Source of the DNA: Anthoceros angustus
Lineage: Eukaryota; Streptophyta; Anthocerotopsida; Anthocerotales; Anthocerotaceae
DNA length: 64,000 nt
Assembly (NCBI GenBank): GCA_010909165.1
Contig: MU008164.1
Span: 186,001-250,000 of the forward strand
Direction of reading: 5' to 3'
Every line of letters begins with the position of its first letter. Within the stretch, counting starts at the first letter, position 1. Under the pieces are notes generated by a model. The model worked only from the letters and a program-made list of their open reading frames with translations. It ran no database searches and was not told the DNA's origin. A program made the position numbers and the translations under genes. Shown piece after piece: positions 11,051-22,320 of this stretch.

Positions 11051-11480
11051 CGCCCAAGCGGAAGCGTATTAGCGGTGGGAAGTATCGACTATGGCGAGTC
11101 TACGTCTTTTGCCTGCGCCCTGCGCATATGTGAGTGTTCCTCCTCTACCAGTACATATGCGAGGAACAAAGGAAACGCAAGAGGCGAGCAAGGAAGGGAA
11201 CCACACTACGCCATCAGCGCCACAACAAATGGAACGACTTCGCAACTAAGCAAAGATGGAGAGTAGCAAGCTGGGAGTGCCGTTTGTGGATCTCATTCTC
11301 GGTAGGCGCAGTCGATGAAGAACAAGAACACAGCCTTGAGGAAGAAATGCAGTTCAAACGCGCCACCGCCAGCCCGCTGCCTCAGGATAAGTGACTTCCT
11401 CAAAAGTAGCTGTAGACACACGTTTAGATATCACAGGGTAGCTTCATCCACCATGACTGCAGCTTGAGGAAAACGAGGAG
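11051..11480. other. Copia 3' non-coding segment
   Basis: This lies between the 3' LTR and the RNase H stop. No clear polypurine tract is visible next to the LTR and no gene is seen. Confidence 0.4.
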
Positions 11481-12757
11481 CTAGGAAGAAGGCATAGGGA
11501 AAGCCTCCTGTACACCCATAGCTTCCATGTGCTGATAGTGCTTACGTGCAGGCAGGTACTTGGTTAGCAAGTCCGCTGTGTTAAGATCTGTGGATACATG
11601 CTGAATTTTTACATGCTTCTGCTCTACAGAATGTCTAATGTAATGGTGGTGCACCTCTATGTGCTTAGTGCGAGCGTGGAAGCGTGGGTTGGCAGTCATA
11701 GCGATTGTGGACATGTTGTCACAGTGTATTGGAGTGGGATGTGACTGTGGGAACCCAAGACCGTGCATGAAACTGCGCTCCCATAAGGCTTCCTTGGCAG
11801 CCTCCGTCAGTGCCTTGTACTCTGCCTCGGTAGAGGACAGGGCTACAGAAGCTTGCTTCTTTGAGCTCCAGTGGATGGCAGCATTAGACAACATAAAACA
11901 GTAAGATGAGATGCTTCTCCGTGCATCAGGATCAGTAGCCCAATCGGCATCTGCGTAACCACACAAGGTCAGTGCATCTTCTCGCCCCCGGAAGCATAAG
12001 CCGTGGTTTATGGTGCCTTGTAAATAACGCAAAATGCGTTTAACGGCGCCCCAGTGAACCGGTCTAGGATTGTCGAGAAACTGAGAAACGGAGCTGACAG
12101 CATACTGAATATCTGGACGAGTCCAACAGCTAATATAATTGAGACAGCCTACAGCATGGCGATAGGGAATATGAGCCATAGCTTGACGCTCTTCATCAGT
12201 CTGAGGGCACTGATCAGCTGAAAGCTTAGTGCCAGCTACTCCAGGTGTGGAGACAGGTTTTGCAGAAGACAGATGAAAACGTCGTAAGGTCTCAGCGATA
12301 TACTTAGCCTGGTGAAGAACAATAGTATGCTCGTCAACATTGCGGATCAACTGAACACCAAGCACAAAGGTAAGGGGTCCTATATCCTTCATATCAAACT
12401 TTTGATGAAGCATGCCTTTAACCCATGCTAATGATCGTAATCGTTTGACGCGAGGATGGCATCATCGACATAGAGAGCAAGAACAACGATATGACCGCCC
12501 TTGGAATATATGTAGACATTGGCATCTCCAGGGTTCTGTATAAAACCAATGGACTTCAGGTACTCGTCGATCGTCTTATACCATTCCCTGGCAGACTGCT
12601 TCAACCCGTATATGGTCTTCTTAAGACGACAGACCCAGTCGGGGTGCGTTGAATCAACGAAGCCCTCAGGCTGTTGCATGTAAATGTCTTCCTCAAGTTC
12701 TCCGACAAGAAGGCGTGCACACATCCATTTGCTGTAAGTCCCAAGCATTGGCTGCAA
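11481..12757 (-). pseudogene. Copia reverse transcriptase C-terminal half and RNase H
   Basis: Two adjoining frames are present, 12757-12428 and 12413-11481. The first carries the RT blocks KKTIYGLKQSAREWYK and the catalytic LYVDDAILAS (YVDD box). The second continues with FDMKDIGPLTFVLGVQL and SQFLDNP, then RNase H with YADADWATDPDARRS, SSTEAEYKAL, the DN of HCDNMSTIAM and the C-terminal HHYIRHSVE block. A frame break at about 12415-12430 separates them. Family function: copying element RNA to DNA and degrading the RNA strand. Confidence 0.9.
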
Positions 12758-13480
12758 GAAGAGCTAGCACCATCCCGATAGATGTGTTTGACTACGTGGA
12801 TGAAGGTTTCGTGAAGTCCACCTGTGGACTCGAGAACCCCGAGCAACAAGACGAGACTTATAGCGTGCTATGTCCCCTTGTGCATTAAGTTTGTGCTTGA
12901 ACACCCACTTGCGCTAATTAGCTTTACGTCCTGGCGCGAGGACGAGTTCCCAAGTGTCATTCTTCGTGAGAGATTGATACTCATCGTGAATGGAAGGAAG
13001 CTGGCGCTTTATCATGATAGCTTCTCGATAAGTTTTGGTTGAGCTAACCAAAGAGGGATAGAAGATGAGGACCGATGAGGAGAGACACTCCCGCTTGAGG
13101 ACGCCTCAAGTCAATGGAGGAATATGGAGGCTCACCCATCGAGCACGAGGAGGACGCACGAGGGTGATATCTCCTCTCAACCGATGGATGTGGATCAGCG
13201 AGCTCCTCATCATGCGCGCCATCACAACCATAGTTGCGGGGAAAAGTGTATCCGAACGGAAGTATCGTTCGATATATCACGAAATTCGACTCATCAACAT
13301 CTGAACATGGCCCATTGCTTCAACTGTACCATCATCAAGGGCCGGGAGCAGCTTGAGTGTCATCACAACTGCAGAATAGTACAACACCCTCTGCAGTCCC
13401 CAAGGCAGCATCACCAGATGTAGGAGCTGGTGCTTTAGTTGCACCTAAATCAGGTATGGCGTGAGTAAACACAACTCCTG
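12758..13480 (-). pseudogene. Copia linker and N-terminal RT, frame-broken
   Basis: Minus-strand frames contain scattered traces of the N-terminal RT block (an NDTWELV-like piece near 12950) and of the acidic linker that normally lies between integrase and RT, with many breaks. No continuous frame survives. Confidence 0.5.
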
Positions 13481-14671
13481 TCACTTCATCTTGAGGAAAT
13501 TCATGGAATCGCTGGGAGGGTCCATAAAGTACAGCCTCGGGTTGCTACAGAGTCGAAAAAGGCTTTGGCCGGACAGAAGCTCCTTGAAAATGACGCTCCT
13601 TGCGAAGATAGCCGTATTGGTAAGAGGGTCATGGAGCTTGTATGCCTTTGCCTCTTCTCCGTAGCCAACAAATAGTAATGGCCTGGCTCGATCTTCCAAC
13701 TTCCTTCGTTTTTCTGCAGGGACATATGCATATGCAGGAGACCCAAACACACGAAGATGAAGCAAGCTTGGTTTCCTGCACCATATGACCTCGAAAGGAG
13801 TCTTTCCCTCAACCGCACTTGTCAAGATCCGATTAAGGATGTAGGTAGCCGTAACCACAGCTTCTGCCCAATATGCTTTGCTAAGTCCTGACCATTCTAA
13901 CATACTTCTTGTCATGCCAAGCAGAGTCTGGTTGCGACGTTCGGCGACACCGTTCTGCTGCTGAGTATATGGCACAATCAACTGCCGTAAAATACCATTG
14001 TCCAGCAGAAATTGATTGAAGTGGCCATGAGTGAATTCTGTGCCGTTGTCAGTACGAAGGCACTTAAGAAGGCATCCAGTTTGTCTCTGAATCATAGGTA
14101 ACCACTCTTTGAAGATGCCAAAAGTGTCAGACTTCAAACGCATCGGGTACGTCCAAGAATATCTACTATAGTCATCAGTGATGGTGAGATAGTATAAGGC
14201 ACCACCCAAAGATGGGATATGTATCTTGCCAGAAATGTCAGAGTGTACTAATTCTAGGACCTGGGAGGCGCGGTGAGCAGGAGCTTTTGGAAAAGGAATC
14301 TCCTTTTGTTTGGCTACAACGCAAGCATCACACAGTGGAAGGTCCTTGAAACATTTTGGCAGTGGCTCTCTATAGCAGGATAAGTTGGACATCTTAATCA
14401 GTTTGTCACGATTAGCATGACCTAATCTGGCATGCCAAAGACTGGCTTGAGCAGCTTGTGACAGCTGGGCCACATGAGCAGATTCCTCAGGTATGCATAG
14501 TAAGTCTAATTGATATAGATCATGCACAAGATGTCCTTTTGCTACGACCTGACCTTTCTCCCCTCTCTTCTTAAGCTCACAGCTGGAAGAAGTGAATAAC
14601 AGGTCGTACTGTCGTAGGGACATCAACTGGCTAACGGAAAGCAGGTGCTTTGCCATGTGTGGGACGTACAA
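13481..14671 (-). pseudogene. Copia pre-integrase zinc domain and integrase
   Basis: A 396-codon open frame. It has the GAG-pre-integrase domain (LWHARLGHANRDKLIKMS, then CDACVVAKQ, an HHCC zinc site), the integrase core with its D-D-E residues (LELVHSDISG, LRTDNGTEF, QQNGVAERRNQTL), and the post-core KTPFEVIW and FVGYGEEAKAYKLHDP blocks typical of Copia. The protease region (DSGAT) upstream is not intact. This is the best preserved part of the element. Confidence 0.92.
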
Positions 14672-16740
14672 GACATTATCTAGGTGAAGGACGGAGCCAT
14701 CATGAAGACAAAAGCGACATGAGCCAGAACCTTCAATTTTAAGGCCATGCGGGTAAGCTCATCTCCCAACAACACCTTATCCCGAAGGATGGGAGGATTT
14801 AAAATGATCGAGGAGTGTCCTATCATTGCAGATATGGGAGGTGGCTCGAGTCAAGGTACCGATGATGTGTGGACGAAGAGGCGGAAGAAGCAAAACAAAC
14901 CGTCATCACAGGTTGCTTAGTTATATTCGACGAAGATGGTCGATCCTTGGCCACCACATGAGCTTGACGATTGGACTTCTCTTGAGGTTCGCGATTTCTT
15001 TTTACGCATTCTCTTTCCAGTGACCACAGGCACCACACCAATTACACGCACTGATTCGTTTGAGGTGAGTGGACTTGGAGGATCCGGCCTTAGGCGAGTT
15101 TATACTTCGGGTTTGCCTCTCGTGTAAGGACTTTATCTTGCTTGGTTCGTCCACTTTGTGAAATGAGTTACGCTTTGCTCCTCCCGTAGAAGGGCCCCTA
15201 CTACATCGGTGAAACTAATGCGGGAGCTTGGCCCGCAGCCATAGCACAGTCTAGCTGCGTATGGTGGCTCCAGAGTCAAGGTACCGATGATGTGTGGACG
15301 AAGAGGCAAGAAGCAAAACAAACCGTCATCACAACAGTTGCTTAGTTACATTCGACGAAGATGGTCGATCCTTGGCCACCACATGAGCTTCACTGACGAT
15401 TGGACTTCTCACTCCGAGGTTCGCCAGATTTCTTTTTACGCATTCTCTTCCCAAAGGACTGGGCACCACACCAATTACACGCACTTTGCGAGGTGAGTGG
15501 ACTTGAGGATCCGCCTTAGGGGTTTATACCGTTTGCCTCTCGTGTAAAGGACTTTATCTTGCTTGTCTGCCCAATGGATAAATGAGTTACGCTTTGCTCC
15601 TCCCGTAGAAGGGCCCCTACTAAACTAATGCGGGAGCTTGGCCCGCAGCCATAGCTCGGGTTCGCCTGCGAGTGGTAGCTCCATACCCGAGACAAAGGTC
15701 GATAACGTCGGCAAGCTAGTGAGCAATTGAGCAAGCATCCATTTCGGGAACGAAGAACCAAGGTTGATAAGTTGAGCCCTAAGTTGTCGAAGCGCTTGAG
15801 CGACTTGGCCACATGTGAATTCCTCGTATGCATAGTAAGTCTAATTGATATAGATCATGCACAAGATGTCCTTTTGACTGACCTTTCTCCCTCTCTTCTT
15901 AAGCTCACGGTGGAAGAAGTGAATAACATATATCTATCGTAGGGACATCAAGCGGCTAAAGGCGGTGCTTTGCCATGTGGGACGTACAAGACATTATCTA
16001 GGTGAAGGCGGAGCCATCATGAAGACGAAAGCGACATGAGCGAGAACCTTCAATTTTAAGGCCTCAGACGGTAAGCTCATCTCCCAACAACACCTTATCC
16101 CGAAGGATGGGAGGATTTAAAATGAGGAGTGTCCTATCATTGCGAGATATGGGAGGTGGCTCGAGTCAAGGTACCGATGATGTGTGGGCGAAGAGGCGGA
16201 AGAAGCAAAACAAAGCAATCATCTGTGAGTTGCTTAGTTACATTCGACGAAGATGGTCGATCCTTGGCCACCACATGAGCTTCAGCCTGACGATTGGACT
16301 TCTCAGCTCTTCGAGGTTCGCCAGATTTCTTTTTTCTGCATTCTCTTTCCCAGTGACCCTGGGCACCACACCAATTACACGCACCAGTTCGTTTGAGGTG
16401 AGTGGACTTGGAGGATCCGGCCCCTTGGGCAGGTTTATACTTCTCGGGTTTGCCTCTCGTGTAAAGGACTTTATCTTGCTTGGTTCGTCCACTGTGACTG
16501 AAATGAGTTCTGCTTTGTTCCTCCTGTAGAAGGGCCCCTACTACATCAGTGAAACTAATGCGGGGAGCTTGGCCCGTAGCCATAGCCTGGTCTGCTGCGC
16601 GTATGGTAGCTCCATACCCAGAGACAAAGGTCTGATAACTGTGCGGCAAGCTAGTGAGCAATTGAGCGCATCCATTTCGGAAGGCGAAGAACCAAGGTTG
16701 ATAAGTTGAGCCCTAAGTTGTCGGCGCGAGCGAAAGGTGA
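14470..16740. repeat. Tandemly duplicated gag C-terminal / protease segment
   Basis: A unit of about 1.32 kb is present twice: landmarks at 14474, 14643 and 14832 recur at about 15810, 15964 and 16146. Inside the first unit a piece of about 425 bp is repeated again (14853 and 15276). The three zinc-knuckle copies differ mainly at CAG/CTG positions; only the 16.1-16.66 kb copy keeps an open frame. Confidence 0.8.
16137..16661 (-). pseudogene. Copia gag C-terminal part with CCHC knuckle
   Basis: A 174-codon frame. It contains TSLPHSYQTFV (typical Copia gag core), then a CX2CX4HX4C knuckle (CNWCGAQGHWEREC) and a basic tail. Family role: capsid and nucleocapsid. This is the clean copy of the duplicated segment. 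Confidence 0.88.
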
Positions 16741-16908
16741 AACCTTCTCCCTTCCTTGATCACGAGGCAAAGAGCTCACCCCAGCGGCACATTGTGAGGA
16801 TGTTCCCGGCCTCGTAAGTGCAGGTGGTCCAAATCTCCTCGGCTTTTAGAAGGAAGGCGACGTCCACAAAAGTGCTTCATCAAGGCCGCTTATTAACAGC
16901 CGGCGACA
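16662..16908 (-). pseudogene. Copia gag middle, degraded
   Basis: The sequence joining the gag N-terminal and C-terminal parts. No open frame remains. Position is the only basis for the call. Confidence 0.5.
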
Positions 16909-17917
16909 TTATTCGGTTGTTCCGCTCGGCAGCCGTCTGGCGATGGCGGCGGGTTCCTTGATTTGTCCACTGACCACCCCCCAAACGTTTCGGGCTTGAA
17001 GGGCAGATGTCATTCGAACACGCCATACTTCAAATTTGGTGCCATTAAAGCGATCCTTCTCTTTGAATTCCACAGCATAAGATGGTTGACGAATGGCGGC
17101 GGCGGAGAGGAGGATCTGCGCCTCCACCTCCACCCTGGCGTTTGCTCGACGCCGGATGCACCTCTGTTACTGCTTTGGCACTATTCCTCCCTCGATGATG
17201 CTCCGACGCATGTCGATGCGCCTGTAGACATGCCGACTGTGAAGGCGAGTAGCAAGGGATCGTTGTAGATCCTATTGCTTCTCGACACTCCAGTCGAGAA
17301 TGGGAGGCGTGAGGCTGCATCACCGGCGAGAGGCACCAACCGTGAGGCACCAACAAGCGGTTGATTCGTGCTCCGTAGAATGGGCACATTGAACATGGTG
17401 GGCGCTTGCGCTCCTGAGGCGCTTGGAATCTGGATTTTTCACGAGCAGGAAACAGGATTGGCGACGGCGCTGCAGAAGAGGATTGCACTCCAGATTTGGG
17501 CGAAAATTGCAAACAGTCGCTGGTCAAGAATTCCGTAAGATGGAGCAGGTCACGTTGGACAGAATCCAGTTGTCTGGCAAGCCTCCGAGACACCGATGCA
17601 ATAGAATCGAGAATCTCTGTGTGTCTTACATCAGACAAGATGGCTTGCCGATTGAACCTGTCACACAAAATACGGTGAGCACTTGCAATTTCCGAAATTT
17701 GATTCTCACTGGGTATTCGAATCTCCTGCAGATGTGCTCTCGGACGCCTCTCAAGACGTGCACGAGGTGAAGTGCTCCTTGGAGGTAAGGTGAAAATTGG
17801 AATCTCCAGTGGTCTGGATTGGTGACCCCTGAAATCTGCTTGACACCTTGTTCCCACCGGGTTGGTACAGGGAGCTGGAGAAATCCACTCGACGTGAGAT
17901 CGTCCCCGTCGAGGCAT
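16909..17917 (-). pseudogene. Copia gag N-terminal part with extra leader ORF
   Basis: The frame 17917-17045 (290 codons) starts about 270 bp inside the primer site. It includes a heptad-like, probably coiled-coil stretch (DSIASVSRRLARQLDSVQRD) before running out of the gag frame. The gag start follows in another frame (17133-16909) with FNGTKFEVWRVRM and NVWGVVSG, the standard Copia gag N-terminal blocks. The leader coiled coil is unusual for Copia gag. Whether both were once one protein needs a frame correction I cannot verify. Confidence 0.7.
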
Positions 17918-18187
17918 TTTCTCCTCAGAATCACATGACCTGCTGCAAATTCGCAGCCAGATCCATGTAGCAGCGGAAATGTAGAGGTCTGTCTACTATT
18001 TGTGTTTTACTATCTCTAATGTGGCTACGCAGGTGGTGGGGATAGGCTGGGCACATGATACAGGAGCCATCATGAAGATGGTTGCTGGATTTTGTGCCCA
18101 GTTATATTTCTCACCACATGCGTTTAGGATAATCACATGAAATGTAAAGTAGACAGATCGGGATCAAGAATCAGAACAGACCTGTAC

Positions 18188-18199
18188 GCTTTGATACCA
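18188..18199 (-). other. Primer binding site (initiator tRNA-Met type)
   Basis: On the minus strand the sequence right after the 5' LTR reads TGGTATCAAAGC, close to the common plant Copia primer site complementary to tRNA-iMet. It directly abuts the LTR edge at 18200, which fixes the element orientation. Confidence 0.88.
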
Positions 18200-18386
18200 T
18201 GTAAACGATCAAAGTAGACAAGATGCTACAACGTACTCTAATAAAATAGATTGGTTAAGAATTCATTACAACGTGTGTCTTATATACAATATCTCTTTGA
18301 GCATGTCATATGTCGTATGTAACCTAACGCCACGTGAGATCGATGAGTTTATATGATCCAAACCCTAACGGGGTTTAATCCAAATA
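18200..18386 (-). repeat. Copia 5' LTR
   Basis: Partner of 10868-11050, starting TGTAAAC next to the primer site. The outer edge is set by the probable CCTCG target duplication at 18387-18391. It has no CAG or CTG at all, whereas the partner LTR has six; elsewhere the two are nearly identical. Confidence 0.88.
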
Positions 18387-18391
18387 CCTCG

Positions 18392-19618
18392 GCTACCCCA
18401 GCCGTCTCCCTCTACCGGTTTCGATCACGTCGGTAGTGATCCCGGTCGACCTTCGCCAGGGCTTCCGCCTCCCGCGCTGCCTTCACCTGAGCCTCGCTGG
18501 TCTGATGTTGGTCCAGCCGGGCCGCCTCGGCCAGGTCGCGAGCCCTCTCCGCCTCCTGCTGCGCCTCCCCTCTTCGTCTGCAGAGGTCTTCAGCCCGTGC
18601 TTGGGCCTCCTGCATGCCTCGGTGCTACGGTGGAGGGGTCGATCTTCGAACCTTCGGACCTCTCGCTCCGCCTCCAGACGTTTCCCTTCCTCGATTCGGG
18701 CGAGGGACTCTGCCTTCTTCTTTGCCTCCTTGGCCGCCTCTACCTGCCCTTGAAGCTCCACCATCCTCCGCCGGGTGACCTCCACTTCTTGGGTCTTCTC
18801 CATTTGTTCGCGAGACCCCAAAGCATACCGTCCATGGCAGTGGCGAAAATTCGCCGCGTTTCTTCCACGGCCCGAGGAGATGCCGAAGTCTGTGGGCGGG
18901 CATCTCACAGTCCGTCAAGGACCGCCATCTGATCCGGGAGGCGAGTCGGGTGGGCTCTCCGGACCTAATCAGGACTCTTAGGTCCTGAGTGGTATGGTCC
19001 GGCGCCTCCCCTTCCTTAGCCCTCTTGGCTGCTAACTCCTTCTCGGCTCTTTTCCTCCTGGGGCTCGGAGGTGGTGAAGGGGTCCGGGAGCTGGCCCTTT
19101 TGCCCCTCCCGGTCGGAGACAAGACAGGCTCCGGGTGAGGCTGCTGCCAGTGGCCTCCCGCTCCTTGGGCCGCGTCCCTCTCCGCCTTGCAGCCTCCTCC
19201 TTCTTGCCACTCGTTGGCGAGGCGAGAACGGGCGCGTCACGTGCTGCGTTGTGGCGGGCCGTCTTCCGCCTCTTGATTCCCAGCCGAGTCCGTCGGGGCT
19301 CGGCCCGTATCGTTGTCGCGGGCTGTTGGGCTGAGCTGGCCGCCAACTCCGTCTGGCCGCCTCTTCCTGTGTGGTGCTCGGTGGGGCACCAGGAGGAGAG
19401 AAGCGGGGATGTCCTCCCACACTTCCCTGGTGGCGGGGGTCCGCTCAGCGTATGGAGTCCAGGAATCCTCGATCGTCCTCCTCCCGGACCCTCTTACTCC
19501 GGACTAGGCGGGCCTCTGCCTCCTGCGCTCTTCCCTCTGCCTCCGGTAGAGCGGCCAGCCCTTTCCGGAGTGCTCGTTCCTCTTCACCCTCTTTCAGGAG
19601 GTTCGCGTGCCCCCACAC
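18392..19618 (-). pseudogene. Coiled-coil, gag-like relic
   Basis: Minus-strand frames 18908-18483 and 18615-18412 encode Glu/Arg/Ala-rich heptads (for example RRRMVELQGQVEAAKEAKKK and EAQQEAERARDLAEAARL). A long coiled coil followed by low-complexity basic sequence is seen in some plant Gypsy gag proteins. No zinc knuckle was found. It continues across the Copia insertion into 10.86 kb. The gag assignment is inference. Confidence 0.5.
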
Positions 19619-21800
19619 ATGAATCAAAAATGGCGATAACGCCGACGGAGGGGGCCTCTCGCACCTCAGCTTGCGAGCTTCCTGATTAACCCTGGCGAAG
19701 ATGATCCTTCCCGATCGCCTCCTTCCCCTCTGCAGGCATGCAGAACACGGATGGTGTCACCAAGGTGATCTACCTTGGTGAGCATGTTCCGATGGACAAT
19801 GATCACAGCCCTTTGCTCACACCCTCTGTCCGGCCGTCCAGGCATCACCCGGCCGTTGGTTGTTCGTTGCGTTCAGCTTCAGCATTGCCGCCTTTGCCGC
19901 CTCTATCTTTCCTCTTGCCTTGAGGGGCTCGGAACTCGCCCCAATTTCTTCCTGGCGGTTGTAAACCGCCTCGGACCTCGGTCCACCTCCTAGGGTCCTC
20001 GAGGTTCTTGGACGGACCTCCTTGTTGGCCGCCAACATCTTCCGTACTCCGGACTGGCGGCAGCCGAAGGTCGGACGGCACGGAAAATGTCCAGTGCCAT
20101 TCCTTCACCGGCTCCGCCTCCTCCACGGACGGTCCGGTAGCGCTTGGTAGCGATGTTGCGCTCCACCAAGCGCCATGGCTCCACACCTCCGCACGCTTTC
20201 TTGGGTCCCATCTTCACTCCTTACATCTTCTTTGAGGCTCCACAATCTCCGCTCCTTGGGCAGCGGTGTCGGTTGCTTCCCTCGCCTCCGGTGGGCGGCC
20301 CACGTGCTGGTTCCTCTTCACCCTCTTTCGAGGAGGTTCGCGTGCCCCCACATGAATCAAAATGGCGATAACGCCGACGGAGGGGCCTCTCACACGAGCT
20401 TCACGATTAACCGATGATCCTTCCCGATCGCCTCCTTCCCCTCTGCAGGCATGCGGGAACACCGATGGTGTCACCAAGGTGATCTACCTTGGTGAGCATG
20501 TTCCGATGGACAATGATCACAGCCCTTTGCTCACACCCTCTGTCCGGCCGTCCAGGCATCACCCGGCCGTTGGTTGTTCGTTGCGTTCAGCTTCAGCATT
20601 GCCGCCTTTGCCGCCTCTATCTTTCCTCTTGCCTTGAGGGGCTCGGAACTCGCCCCAATTTCTTCCTGGCGGTTGTACCGCCTCGGGACCTCGGTCCACC
20701 TCCTAGGGTCCTCGAGGTTCTTGGACGGACCTCCTTGTTGGCCGCCAACATCTTCCGTACTCCGGACTGGCGGCAGCCGAAGGTCGGACGGCACGGAAAA
20801 TGTCCAGTGCCATTCCTTCACCGGCTCCCGCCTCCTCGTGCGGACCGGTCCGGTAGCGCTTGGTAGCGATGTTGCGCTCCACCAAGCGCCATGGCTCCAC
20901 ACCTCCGCACGCTTTCTTGGGTCCCATCTTCACTCCTTACATCTTCTTTGAGGCTCCACAATCTCCGCTCCTTGGGCAGCGGTGTCGGTTGCTTCCCTCG
21001 CCTCCGGTGGGCGGCCCACGTGCTGGTTCCTCTTCACCCTCTTTCGAGGAGGTTCGCGTGCCCCCACATGAATCAAAATGGCGATAACGCCGACGGAGGG
21101 GCCTCTCACACGAGCTTCACGATTAACCGATGATCCTTCCCGATCGCCTCCTTCCCCTCTGCAGGCATGCGGGAACACCGATGGTGTCACCAAGGTGATC
21201 TACCTTGGTGAGCATGTTCCGATGGACAATGATCACAGCCCGCTCACCCTCCTCCGGCCGTCCAGGCATCGACCCGGCCGTTGGTTGTTCGTTGCGTTCA
21301 CAGCCGGCATTGCCGCCTTTGCCGCCTCTATCTTTCCTCTTGCCTTGAGGCTCGGAACTCGCCCCAATTTCTTCCTGGCGGTTGTAAACCGCCTCGGGAC
21401 CTCCACAGTCCACCTCCTAGGGTCCTCCGAGGTTCTTGGACGGACCTCCTTGTTGGCGCTGCCAACATCTTCGGCGTACTCCGGACTAGCGGCCAGCCGA
21501 AGGTCGAGGCACGGAAAATGTCCAGTGCCATTCCTTCACCGGCTCCCGCCTCCTCCACGGACGGTCCGGGTGGCGCTTGGTAGCGATGTTGCGCTCCACC
21601 AAGCGCCATGGCTCCACACCTCCCCGCTTTCTTGGGTCCCATCTTCACTCCTTACATCCCGCTCTGGTGGCTCCACAATCTCCGCTCCTTGCGGTGTCGG
21701 TTGCTTCCTCGCCAAGTTGAACTGCGAGGATGCTGGGAGGCGATCAAAAGACAACGCCCGAGGCCGGGTGTCGGGCGAGAGAATCGCTTCGCCGCGAAGT
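19619..21800. repeat. Tandem repeat, three units of about 0.72 kb
   Basis: Units begin near 19619, 20352 and 21068 (spacing 733 and 716 bp), each starting ATGAATCAAAA and followed by the same markers (AACACCGATGGTGTCACC, GGACGGACCTCCTTG). Units 2 and 3 share identical stretches; the distal half of unit 3 diverges. Minus-strand frames contain WRLVERNIATKRYR and VHRNMLTKVDHLGDTI, which I do not recognise. Probably a retroelement internal region that was locally amplified. Confidence 0.85.
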
Positions 21801-21884
21801 TGTTTGGAAGAATGACCTCGCCTCGCTTCTCTCCGTCGGAGTAACAGCGGCGCGGAAGGGCGGCTTGCTTCCATGGCTCGAGTC

Positions 21885-22320
21885 GTGGCTTACTCGCCTT
21901 ACGCTTCCGCCTCCTCGGCCTTCTGTTGCCCGCGCGATGCAGCGGGCGTGAATACACCCCTGCCCGGCCTTGGTACGGTCGCTGCTGCCCGTCTACCACT
22001 CAAGACATCCACGTGGCGCCGCCCCTGAACTCACGCTCCAACTTCTAAGTTACTTACTTGGCGTACTTATCCCGTTTTGACCCGGAGTGGGGCCCGAACT
22101 TATTTGATACTCGGTGCGTGATGGGAGGTCCTCGAGTGGGCTCAGGTCAGTTACCTTCCGGAGTCAGGTCGAACCGGTCAGTCTGCGTCCGTGCTTATTC
22201 CTCCCTTCTCGCCTTATTTTACACTCCATACCTACGGAAAAAAACAAACCCAGCTTATTTCCCACCCCAAGGAGAGTCCTGTCCACATACTCCCTTCTCA
22301 TCATTGGCGTCTCGCCAACA
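21885..22320 (-). repeat. Gypsy 3' LTR-like region, copy A
   Basis: It follows the integrase stop of the corrupted unit and matches 24010-24439 with many small differences. It begins, in element sense, with an imperfect TTGGCG...CGCCAA palindrome. The outer end is uncertain. Confidence 0.5.

Larger units (their letters stand above)
10868..18386 (-). mobile_element. Copia LTR retrotransposon with both LTRs
   Basis: This is a Ty1/Copia element on the minus strand: gag, then integrase before reverse transcriptase and RNase H. Its two short LTRs (about 183 bp) are at 10868-11050 and 18200-18386, and a tRNA-iMet-type primer site adjoins the 5' LTR. CCTCG at 10863-10867 and 18387-18391 is a probable 5-bp target site duplication. 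The element is nested in the GC-rich relic. Inner frames are broken in the protease and N-terminal RT areas, and the gag end is tandemly duplicated, so as written it is non-autonomous. Part of the damage may be a consensus artefact at CHG sites. Confidence 0.88.

Noticed and set aside
22012-22020. TGGCGCC as a Gypsy primer binding site
   Set aside because: It lies on the plus strand while the element is on the minus strand, and no LTR edge adjoins it correctly.
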